From: Pelecanus crispus
Taxonomy: Eukaryota > Chordata > Aves > Pelecaniformes > Pelecanidae
DNA length: 64,000 bases
Direction of reading: 5' to 3'
Assembly (NCBI RefSeq): GCF_030463565.1
Contig: NC_134659.1
Coordinates: forward strand, 7,758,511-7,822,510
A model generated the notes under the pieces. That model saw nothing but the letters and a program-made list of their open reading frames with translations. It was not told where the DNA came from and did no database searches. The stretch's first letter is position 1, and each line of letters opens with the position of its first letter. Shown one piece after another: positions 39,501 through 51,500 of the stretch. Position numbers and translations under genes: made by a program.

Positions 39501-42500
39501 GAGGTCCCTGGGGACATGGGGGGGGTCTCTGGGATCATGGAGGAGGTCATTTGGGACGTGGAGGGGGTCCCTGGGGATACGGTGGGGGTCCCTGGGGACA
39601 TCGGGAGGGTCCGTGGGGACATGGGGAGGGTCCCTGGGAACACGAGGGGGTTCCTTGGGGACATGGGGGGGGGTGCCTGGGGCCATGGGGGGGTCACTGG
39701 GGGCCATGGGGGGGGTCCATGGGGTCATGGAGGTGTTCCTTGGGGACATGGTGGGGGTCCCTGGGATCATGGAGGGGGTCATTTGGGACGTGGAGGGGGT
39801 CCCTGGGGATATGGTGGGGGTCCCTGGGGACATCGGGAGGGGTCCCTGGGGACATGGTGGAGGTACCTTGGTGACATGGGGAGGTCCCTGGGAACACGAG
39901 GGGGTTCCTTGGGGACATGGTGGGGGGTCCCTGAGGCCATTGGGGGGGTCATTTGGGACATGGAGGGGGTCCCTGGGGACATGGTGGAGGTCCCTGGGGA
40001 CATGGGGGGGGTCTCTGGGATCATGGAGGGGGTCATTTGGGACGTGGAGGGGGTCCCTGGGGATATGGTGGGGGTCCCTGGGGACATCGGGAGGGTCCCT
40101 GGTGACATGGGGAGGTCCCTGGGAACACGAGGGGGTTCCTTGGGGTCATGGGGGGGGGTGCCTGGGGCCACGGGGGGGTCACTGGGGACATGGGGGGGGT
40201 CCATGGGGTCATGGAGGTGTTCCTTGGGGACATGGTGGGGGTCCCTGGGATCATGGAGGGGGTCATTTGGGACGTGGAGGGGGTCCCTGGGGATATGGTG
40301 GGGGTCCCTGGGGACATCGGGAGGGTCCCTGGGGACATGGTGGAGGTACCTGGTGACATGGGGAGGTCCCTGGGAACACGAGGGGGTTCCTTGGGGACAT
40401 GGGGGGGTCCCTGGGGCCATTGGGGGGTCATTTGGGACATGGAGGGGGTCCCTGGGGACATGGTGGAGGTACCTGTGGACATGGGGGGGGGTCTCTGGGA
40501 TCATGGAGGGGGTCATTTGGGACGTGGAGGGGGTCCCTGGGGATATGGTGGGGGTCCCTGGGGACATCGGGAGGGTCCCTGGTGACATGGGGAGGTCCCT
40601 GGGAACACGAGGGGGTTCCTTGGGGTCATGGGGGGGGGGTGCCTGGGGCCACGGGGGGGTCACTGGGGACATGGGGGGGGTCCATGGGGTCATGGAGGTG
40701 TTCCTTGGGGACATGGTGGGGGTCCCTGGGATCATGGAGGGGGTCATTTGGGACGTGGAGGGGGTCCCTGGGGATATGGTGGGGGTCCCTGGGGACATCG
40801 GGAGGGTCCCTGGGGACATGGTGGAGGTACCTGGTGACATGGGGAGGTCCCTGGGAACACGAGGGGGTTCCTTGGGGACATGGTGGGGGTCCCTGAGGCC
40901 ATTGGGGGGGGTCATTTGGGACATGGGGGGGGGTCCCTGGGGACATGGTGGATGTCCCTGGGGACATGGGGGGGGTCTCTGGGATCATGGAGGGGGTCAT
41001 TTGGGACGTGGAGGGGGTCCCTGGGGATATGGTGGGGGTCCCTGGGATCATGGAGGGGGTCATTTGGGACGTGGAGGAGGTCCCTGGGGATATGGTGGGG
41101 GGTCCCTGGGGACATCGGGAGGGTCCGTGGGGACATGGGGAGGTCCCTGGGAACACGAGGGGGTTCCTTGGGGTCATGGGGGGGGGTCCCTGGGGCCATG
41201 GGGGGGTCACTGGGGCCATGGGGGGGGGTCCATGGGGTCATGGAGGTGTTCCTTGGGGACATGGTGGGGGTCCCTGGGATCATGGAGGGGGTCATTTGGG
41301 ACGTGGAGGGGGTCCCTGGGGATATGGTGGGGGTCCCTGGGGACATCGGGAGGGTCCCTGGGGACATGGTGGAGGTACCTGGTGACATGGGGAGGTCCCT
41401 GGGAACACGAGGGGGTTCCTTGGGGACATGGGGGGGTCCCTGGGGCCATTGGGGGGGTCATTTGGGACATGGAGGGGGTCCCTGGGGACATGGTGGAGGT
41501 ACCTGGTGACATGGGGAGGTCCCTGGGAACACGAGGGGGTTCCTTGGGGACATGGTGGGGGTCCCTGAGGCCATTGGGGGGGTCATTTGGGACATGGGGG
41601 GGGGGTCCCTGGGGACATGGTGGATGTCCCTGGGGACATGGGGGGGGGTCTCTGGGATCATGGAGGGGGTCATTTGGGACGTGGAGGGGGTCCCTGGGGA
41701 TATGGTGGGGGTCCCTGGGATCATGGAGGGGGTCATTTGGGACGTGGAGGAGGTCCCTGGGGATATGGTGGGGGTCCCTGGGGACATCGGGAGGGTCCGT
41801 GGGGACATGGGGAGGTCCCTGGGAACACGAGGGGGTTCCTTGGGGACATGGGGGGGGGGTCCCTGGGGCCATGGGGGGGGTCCCTGGGGACATGGTGGGG
41901 GTCCCTGGGGACATGGGGAGGTCCCTGGCAACACGAGGGGGTTCCTTGGGGTCATGGGGGGGGCCATGGGGCCATGGGGGGGGTCCCTGGGGACACGAGG
42001 GCGTTCCTTGGGGCCATGGGGGGGTCCCTGGGGCCATGGGGGGGTCCCTGAGGCCATGGGGGGGGTCCCTGGGGCCATGGGGGGGTCCCTGTCCTCACGT
42101 CGGCCCCGCAGGTGCAGAACGACCAGTGCCAGCCCACGGTGGAGGAGTCGCGCTGGATGCGGACGACGGAGAAGGGCTGGGAGTTTCACAGCGTGAGTTG
42201 GGGGGGGGGGGGGGGGGGCGGGAGGTGACACGGGGGGGTCCCTCGGCGCAGCCCCCGGGGGCCCCTCGCCCCTCCCCTGGGCGGAAGGTTGCTCCGTGAG
42301 GATGCGGAGGGCGGGTGGCAGATGGGGGCTAGCGTCTCCACCCCCACCCCCACCCCCCCCCATGGGTGCCAACCCCCTCCCCAGGAGTGGGACCACCGGG
42401 CCCCCCAGCAGCCCCCCCACCCCCCCCCTTTTCCAGGTGGAGCTGAGCCGCGGCAACAACGTGCTGTACTGGCGGACCACGGCCTTCTCCGTGTGGTCCA

Positions 42501-45500
42501 AGGTCCCCAAGCCGGTGCTGGTGAGGAACATCGGCATCACGGGTAGGTGGGTGCCTGCCAGGGGGGGGGGTCCCCCCGCCCCCCCCGCCATGGCTCCCGC
42601 ACCCTGAGCACCCTCCCGCTGCCAGGGGTGGCTTACACCTCCGAGTGCTTCCCCTGCAAACCCGGCACCTACGCCCCCCGCCGCCGGCTCCTCCGCCTGC
42701 CGGCTCTGCCCCGCCGACACCTTCTCCGGCAAAGGAGCCACCGCCTGCCAGCCCTGCGAGCCCCCCGCCTACGCCGGTGAGAATCACGGAATCCGGGAAT
42801 CGTTTCGGTGGGAAAAGACCTCCAAGACCGTCCGGTCAACCCAACGCCACCAAGTTGGTGGCGTTGGTGGTCCCATCAACCCAACGCCACCAAGTCCGCC
42901 ACCAAACCAGTCGAGAGGTGGCGGCCGGGACCCCTCGTCCCCCCAAATCCCTGCCCCGGGGCGGGGGGGGGGGGGGATGCGCCTGGGGAGGGGAGAGGGG
43001 ACGCGAGGGGCAGGGAGGACCCGGGGGGGGCGGGGGACGCGGGGGTCCCCCTCGCCGGGTCTGGCTCAGCCGCCGTCTCCCCCGTGGCCGGCAGAGCCCG
43101 GCTCGGCGTCCTGCAAACCGCGGCCGCCCTGCACCGACAAGGATTACTTCTACACCCACACCGCCTGCGACGCCCGCGGGGGGGCGGATATCGGGGGGCT
43201 GTCCCCCGCTCTCCCCGTGTGTGTCCCCCGCCCCCGGCTCAGCCCCCCCGCTCCCGCCCGGGCAGACCCAGCTGATGTTCAAGTGGGCAGAGCCGAAAAT
43301 TTGCAGCGAGGAGCTTCCCCAGGCGGCCAAGCTGCCCCCGTCCGGCGTGAAAACCAAATGTCCCCCCTGCAACCCCGGCTTCGCCAAAAGCAACGGCAGC
43401 GCCTGCCAGCCTTGTCCCTACGGCTCCTACTCCGATGGCTCCGGTAAGGACGGCACCGGCATCGGCCCCAAAGGGCGACGGGGGCACCCGGAGCGGCCGG
43501 GGGAGGTGGGTGCCAGCCCGTAAGGACGTCCCCATCATCCCCAAAGGGCGACCGGGGCACCCGGAGGTGCTGGGGGAGGTGGGTGCCACCCCGTAAGGAC
43601 GTCCCCATCATCGTCCCCAAAGGGCGACGGGGGCACCTGGAGGTGCTGGGGGGAGGTGGGTGCCAGCCCACCGCAGGGTTGTCCCCTCCTGTCCCTACGG
43701 CTCCGGTAAGGACGTCCCCATCGTCCCCAAAGGGTGACGGGGGCACCCAGAGCGGCCGGGGGAGGTGGGTGCCAGCCCGTAAGGATGTCCCCATCATCGT
43801 CCCCAAAGGGCGACCGGGACACCCGGAGGTGCTGGGGGAGGTGGGTGCCACCCCGTAAGGACGTCCCCATCGTCCCCAAAGGGCGACCGGGGCACCCGGA
43901 GCTGCCGGGGGGGGAGGTGGGTGCCACCCCGCTGCAGGGTTGTCCCCTCCTGTCCCTACGGCTCCGGTAAGGACGTCCCCATCGTTGTCCCCAAAGGGCG
44001 ACGGGGGCACCCGGAGGTGCTGGGGGAGGTGGGTGCCACCCCGTAAGGACGTCCCCATCATCGTCCCCAAAGGGCGACGGGGGCACCTGGAGGTGCTGGG
44101 GGGAGGTGGGTGCCAGCCCACCGTAGGGTTGTCCCCTCCTGTCCCTACGGCTCCAGTAAGGACGTCCCCATCGTCCCCAAAGGGTGACGGGGGCACCCAG
44201 AGCGGCCGGGGGGAGGTGGGTGCCAGCCCGTAAGGATGTCCCCATCATTGTCCCCAAAGGGCGACGGGGGGCACCTGGAGGTGCTGGGGGGAGGTGGGTG
44301 CCAGCCCACCGTAGGGTTGTCCCCTCCTGTCCCTACGGCTCCGGTAAGGACGTCCCCATCGTTGTCCCCAAAGGGTGACGGGGGGCGCCCGGAGGTGCTG
44401 GGGGGAGGTGGGTGCCAGCCCACCGCAGGGTTGTCCCCTCCTGTCCCTACGGCTCCGGTAAGGACGTCCCCATCGTCCCCAAAGGGTGACGGGGGCACCC
44501 AGAGCGGCCGGGGGGAGGTGGGTGCCAGCCCGTAAGGATGTCCCCATCATCGTCCCCAAAGGGCGACCGGGACACCCGGAGGTGCTGGGGGAGGTGGGTG
44601 CCACCCCGTAAGGATGTCCCCATCGTCCCCAAAGGGTGACGGGGGCACCCGGAGGTGCTGGGGGAGGTGGGTGCCACCCCGTAAGGACGTCCCCATCATC
44701 GTCCCCCAAAGGGCGACGGGGGCACCCAGAGGTGCTGGGGGAGGTGGGTGCCAGCCCGTAAGGACGTCCCCATCGTCCCCAAAGGGCGACCGGGGCACCC
44801 GGAGCTGCCGGGGGGGGAGGTGGGTGCCACCCCGCTGCAGGGTTGTCCCCTCCTGTCCCTACGGCTCCGGTAAGGACGTCCCCATCGTTGTCCCCAAAGG
44901 GCGACGGGGGCACCCGGAGGTGCTGGGGGAGGTGGGTGCCACCCCGTAAGGACGTCCCCATCATCGTCCCCAAAGGGCGACGGGGGCACCCGGAGGTGCT
45001 GGGGGGAGGTGGGTGCCAGCCCACCGCAGGGTTGTCCCCTCCTGTCCCTACGGCTCCGGTAAGGACGTCCCCATCGTCCCCAAAGGGTGACGGGGGCACC
45101 CAGAGCGGCCGGGGGAGGTGGGTGCCAGCCCGTAAGGATGTCCCCATCATCGTCCCCAAAGGGCGACCGGGACACCCGGAGGTGCTGGGGGAGGTGGGTG
45201 CCACCCCGTAAGGATGTCCCCATCGTCCCCAAAGGGTGACGGGGGCACCCGGAGCTGCCAGGGGGAGGTGGGTGCCAGCCCACCGCAGGGTTGTCCCCTC
45301 CTGTCCCCAGGCTGCCTGAGCTGCCCGGCGGGCACGGAGCCGGCGCTGGGGTTGGAGTACAAGTGGTGGAACGTGTTGCCCCCCAACATGGAGACCACCG
45401 TCCTCAGCGGCATCAACTTCGAGTACAAGGGGATGGCAGGTAGCGCCGGGACGCCGTCCCCTCGCCGTCCCCTCCCGCGGGGGCAGCTGGGGACCCCGCC

Positions 45501-48500
45501 GAGCCGTCGCCGTGTCCTCGCAGGCTGGCAGGTGGCCGGGGACTACATCTACACGGCGGCGGGAGCCTCCGATAACGACTTCATGATCCTCACGCTGGTG
45601 GTCCCCGGCTTCAGGTGAGGCGGGGACGGGCGCCGGGGAGGCGGGGGCCAGCGCGGCGGGGCAGAACCCGCAGCGTCCCTCGCGCCGTCCCCGTGCCGTC
45701 CCCAGCGCCCCGAGCCCGGCGCCGGAGGACGCGGAGAGCAAGGAGGTGGCCAGGATCACCTTCGTCTTCGAGACGGTCTGCAGCGTCGGCTGCGAGCTCT
45801 ACTTCATGGTGGTGAGCGGGGTGGGGGGGGCGGCGCGGCGACGCCGGGTTTTGGGGGGGGGGGGGTGGGGGGGGGGGGGGTCCCACCGTCCCCGCGTCCC
45901 CCCAGGGCATCAACTCCCGCACCAACACGCCGGTGGAGACGTGGACGGGTCCCAAGGGGAAGCAGTCCTACACCTACGTCGTGGAGAAAAATGCCACCAT
46001 GAGCTTCACGTGGGCTTTCCAGCGCACCCCCTACCACGAGGCGGTGAGGGACGGGGGGGGGGGGCGACCCGTGACCCGGGTGACCCCGGTGACCCCGGTG
46101 ACCCGGGGCGCGGGGGGCTGCGGGCGCCGGTGACGGCTGCTCTCGGTGCCAGGGCCGGCGGTACACCAGCGACGTGGCCAAGCTCTACTCCGTCAACGTC
46201 ACCAACGTGCTGGGAGGGGTGGCATCCTTCTGCCGGCGCTGCGCCCCCCCAGCCGGCGGGGTCCTGCGCCCCGTGTCCCCCCGGGAACGCCGTGGATCGC
46301 GGCTCGGGCGCCTGCCGGCCCTGCCCGCCCGGCACCTACCTGCGGGGTCACCCCTCCGACGGGGTCCCCGCCTGCCACCCCTGCGGCCCCGGCACCCGCA
46401 GCAACCAGGTGCCCGTCCCCGCGCGTCCCCCGGGGTGGGGGGGCGATGTCCCCACGGGCGATGCTGTGGGCCCCAAAAATATCCCAGGTGGGTGGTACCA
46501 GCCCCCCCCCCCCCCCCACCATGGGTGGGTGACACCAGCCCCTCTGGCCATCCCGGGTGGGTGACCCTGGGTGGGGGAAGCCAGCCCCCCAGCTGTCCCC
46601 AAGGAGGTGACACCGGCCCCCCCCGGCCACCCTGGGTGGGTGACAGTATGTGACCCTGGGTGGGTGACGGCGTGGGTGACAGTATCTGACCCTGGGTGGG
46701 GGATGCCAGCCCCAAGCCGTCCCCAAGGAGTTGACACTGGCCCCCCGGCCACCCTGGGTGGGTGACGGCGTGGGTGACAGTATCTGACCCTGGGTGGGTG
46801 ACAGTATGTGACCCTGGGTGGGTGACAATGTGGGTGACAGTATGTGACCCTGGGGTGGGGGATGCCAGCCCCCCAGCTGTCCCCAGGGAGGTGACACCAG
46901 CCCCCCGGCCACCCTGGGTGGGTGACAGGGTGGGTGACAGTATGTGACCCTGGGTGGGTGACAGCGTGGGTGACAGTATCTGACCCTGGGTGGGTGACAG
47001 TATGTGACCCTGGGTGGGGGATGCCAGCCCCCCAGCTGTCCCCAGGCAGGTGACACCAGCCTCCCGGCCACCCTGGGTGGGTGACAGGGTGGGTGACAGT
47101 ATCTGACCCTGGGTGGGTGACAGTATGTGACCCTGGGTGGGTGACAGGGTGGGTGACAGTATCTGACCCTGGGTGGGTGACAGTATGTGACCCTGGGTGG
47201 GTGACAGGGTGGGTGACAGTATCTGACCCTGGGTGGGTGACAGTATGTGACCCTGGGTGGGTGACAACGTGGGTGACAGTATGTGACCCTGGGTGGGGGA
47301 TGCCAGCCCCCAGCTGTCCCCAGGCAGGTGACACCGGCCCCCCCTGGCTGCCCTGGGTGGGTGACAGCGTGGGTGACAGTATCTGACCCTGGGTGGGTGA
47401 CACCCCCCACCTGCCGCTGTCCCTGACGGGCGATGCCAGCTCTCCACGGTCCCCAAGGGGACGCCCCCAGCCGCCCCGGCTGTCCCCGATGGGTGACACT
47501 ACCTGTCCTGGATGGGTGACACTACCTGTCCCCGTCAGGGTGATGCTACCTGTCCCCCTTGGGGTGACGCTACCTGTCCCCATTGGGGTGACACTACCTG
47601 TCCCTGATGGGTGACGCTACCTGTCCCCATCGGGGTGACGTTACCTGTCCCCAGTGGGCGACACTACCTGTCCCCAACGGGCGATGCTACCTGTCCCCAT
47701 TGGGGTGACACTACCTGTCCCCATCGGGGTGATGCTATCTGTCCCCATTGGGGTGACGCTACCTGTCCCCGTTGGGGTGACGCTACCTGTCCCCGTTGGG
47801 GTGATGCTACCTGTCCCTGTTGGGGTGACGCTACCTGTCCCTGATGGGTGACGCTACCTGTCCCTGTTGGGGTGACGCTACCTGTCCCCGATGGGTGACG
47901 CTACCTGTCCCTGATGGGTGACACTACCTGTCCCTGTTGGGGTGACGCTACCTGTCCCCGATGGGTGACGCTACCCGTCCTGGATGGGTGACACTACCTG
48001 TCCCCATTGGGGTGACGCTACCTGTCCTGGATGGGTGACACTACCTGTCCCCGTTGGGGTGACGCTACCTGTCCCTGATGGGTGACGCTACCTGTCCCCG
48101 TTGGGGTGACGCTACCTGTCCCTGATGGGTGACGCTACCTGTCCCTGGTGGGGTGACGCTACCTGTCCCCGATGGGTGACGCTACCTGTCCCCATTGGGG
48201 TGACGCTGCCTGTCCCCGTCGGGGTGACGCTACCTGTCCCTGATGGGTGACGCTACCTGTCCCCGTCGGGGTGACGCTACCTGTCCCCGATGGGTGACGC
48301 TACCTGTCCCCGTTGGGGTGACGCTACCTGTCCCTGATGGGTGACGCTACCTGTCCTGGATGGGTGACGCTACCTGTCCCTGATGGGTGACGCTACCTGT
48401 CCCCGTTGGGGTGATGCTACCTGTCCCCGTTGGGGTGACGCTACCTGTCCCTGATGGGTGACGCTACCTGTCCCCGATGGGTGACGCTACCTGTCCTGGA

Positions 48501-51500
48501 TGGGTGACGCTACCTGTCCCCGTTGGGGTGACGCTACCTGTCCCTGATGGGTGACGCTACCTGTCCCTGTTGGGGTGATGCTACCTGTCCCTGATGGGTG
48601 ACGCTACCTGTCCCTGTTGGGGTGACGCTACCTGTCCCCGATGGGTGACGCTACCTGTCCTGGATGGGTGACACTACCTGTCCCTGTTGGGGTGACGCTA
48701 CCTGTCCCCGATGGGTGACGCTACCTGTCCTGGATGGGTGACACTACCTGTCCCTGTTGGGGTGACGCTACCTGTCCCTGATGGGTGACACTACCTGTCC
48801 CTGTTGGGGTGACGCTACCTGTCCCCGATGGGTGACGCTACCCGTCCTGGATGGGTGACACTACCTGTCCCCATTGGGGTGACGCTACCTGTCCTGGATG
48901 GGTGACGCTACCTGTCCCCATTGGGGTGACGCTACCTGTCCTGGATGGGTGACACTACCTGTCCCCGTTGGGGTGACGCTACCTGTCCCTGATGGGTGAC
49001 GCTACCTGTCCCGTCGGGGTGACGCTACCTGTCCCCGATGGGTGACGCTACCTGTCCCCGTTGGGGTGACGCTACCTGTCCCCGATGGGTGACGCTACCT
49101 GTCCCCGTTGGGGTGACGCTACCTGTCCCTGATGGGTGACGCTACCTGTCCCCGTTGGGGTGACGCTACCTGTCCCCGATGGGTGACGCTACCTGTCCCT
49201 GATGGGTGACGCTACCTGTCCCCATTGGGGTGACGCTGCCTGTCCCCGTCGGGGTGACGCTGCCTGTCCCCGATGGGTGACGCCAGCCCCCAGCCCCCCC
49301 TGACCGTCACCTCCCGCCCGCCCAGCTCCGCTCCCTCTGCTACAACAACTGCAGCTTCTCCCTGCCGCTGCCGGGCCGCATCCTGCGCTACGACTTCTCG
49401 GCGCTGGCCGCCGGCGCGGCCTTCGCCAGCGGCCCCAGCTTCACCGCCAAGGGCCTCAAGTACTTCCACCACTTCAACATCAGCCTCTGCGGGCAACAGG
49501 TGAGGCCGGGCCGGGGCCCGCGACACGGGCACGGGGCGGCGGGCGTGGGCACGCGTGGGGACGGGAAGGCGCGTGCGCGTGCAGGCGTGGCGCGGACGCG
49601 CAGCTAGGCGTTGCACAGTCGCGCGGACGCGGGCGGTCGAGCAAGCGCGCGCGCGCATGCACGTAGTCGTGCAAACGCCGGCACGAGTTGTGCAAAGGCA
49701 GGTGTACGCGCACAGTCACGCACGCTCATGCGTGCAGTTGTGCAGACACCCGTGTGCGTGCAGGCATACGTGCACACATGCGCATAGTCATGCGAACGCA
49801 CCTGCAGCTACACACAGTCATACAAACGCTCGTGCACTTGCACGCTCATGCAAACACACGCATGCTCGTGCAAACAGACATGCAAACATGCACGGTCATG
49901 CACGGTCATGCACGGTCATGTAAACATGCACACCTGCAGTCATGCACACGCAAGCACGTAGTCATCCACATGCACGCAGTCATGCAAACTCATGCATGCA
50001 GTTGTGCAGACACAGGTGTACGTGCACACATGCACAGACACACAAACACACATGAACACATGTGTGCACCCACCATCGTGCAAGCACATGCACAGTCACG
50101 CACGCTCATGCATGCAGTTGTGCAGACACCCGTGTGCATGCAGGCATACGTGCACACATGCGCATAGTCATGCGAACGCACCTGCAGCTACACACAGTCA
50201 TACAAACGCTCATGCACTTGCACGCTCATGCAAACACACGCATGCTCGTGCAAACAGACATGCACGGTCATGCACGGTCATGTAAACATGCACACCTGCA
50301 GTCATGCACACGCAAGCACGTAGTCATCCACATGCACGCGGTCATGCAAACTCATGCATGCAGTTGTGCAGACACAGGTGTACGTGCACACATGCACAGA
50401 CACACAAACACACATGAACACATGTGTGCACCCACCATCGTGCAAGCACATGCACAGTCACGCACGCTCATGCATGCAGTTGTGCAGACACCCGTGTGCA
50501 TGCAGGCATACGTGCACACATGTGCATAGTCATGCGAACGCACCTGCAGCTACACACAGTCATACAAACGCTCGTGCACTTGCACGCTCATGCAAACACA
50601 CGCATGCTCGTGCAAACAGACATGCAAACATGCACGGTCATGCACGGTCATGCACGGTCATGTAAACATGCACACCTGCAGTCATGCACAGGCAAGCACG
50701 TAGTCATCCACATGCACGCAGTCATGCAAACTCATGCATGCAGTTGTGCAGACACAGGTGTACGTGCACACATGCACAGACACACAAACACACATGAACA
50801 CATGTGTGCACCCACCATCGTGCAAGCACATGCACAGTCACGCACGCTCATGCATGCAGTTGTGCAGACACCCGTGTGCATGCAGGCATACGTGCACACA
50901 TGCCCATAGTCATGCATAATGCACCTGCAGCTACACACAGTCATACAAACGCTCGTGCACTTGCACGCTCATGCAAACACACGCATGCTCGTGCAAACAG
51001 ACATGCAAACATGCACGGTCATGCACGGTCATGTAAACATGCACACCTGCAGTCATGCACATACAAGCACGTAGTCATCCACATGCACGCAGTCATGCAA
51101 ACTCATGCATGCAGTTGTGCAGACACAGGTGTACGTGCAGTCATATGTGCACACATGCACAGACACACAAACACATGAACACACGTGTGCACCCACTGTC
51201 GTGCAAACACATGCACAGTCATGCAAACACATGCCATCATGCAAATGCATGCATGCAGTTGTGTAAACACAGGTGTACATGCAGTCATATGTGCACACGT
51301 GCACACAGTCGTGCAAATGCACGCATAGGCATGCAAACACACATGCACAGCCATGCAAACACGCATGCACACATGCAGTCGCACAAACACACATGCCTGT
51401 AGTCAGGCAGACATACATACACACGTGCACAGCCATGGAAACACACATGCAAGCACATAGTCATGCAAAGTCACGCACACTTGCACACTCATGCAAACAC

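Noticed and set aside
42626-42776. ELAPOR1 considered a pseudogene because of shifted exons
   Set aside because: Splice sites, phases and protein identity are preserved over 22 exons. The breaks are single-base gains in G/C-rich runs, as also seen in CELSR2 and SARS1.
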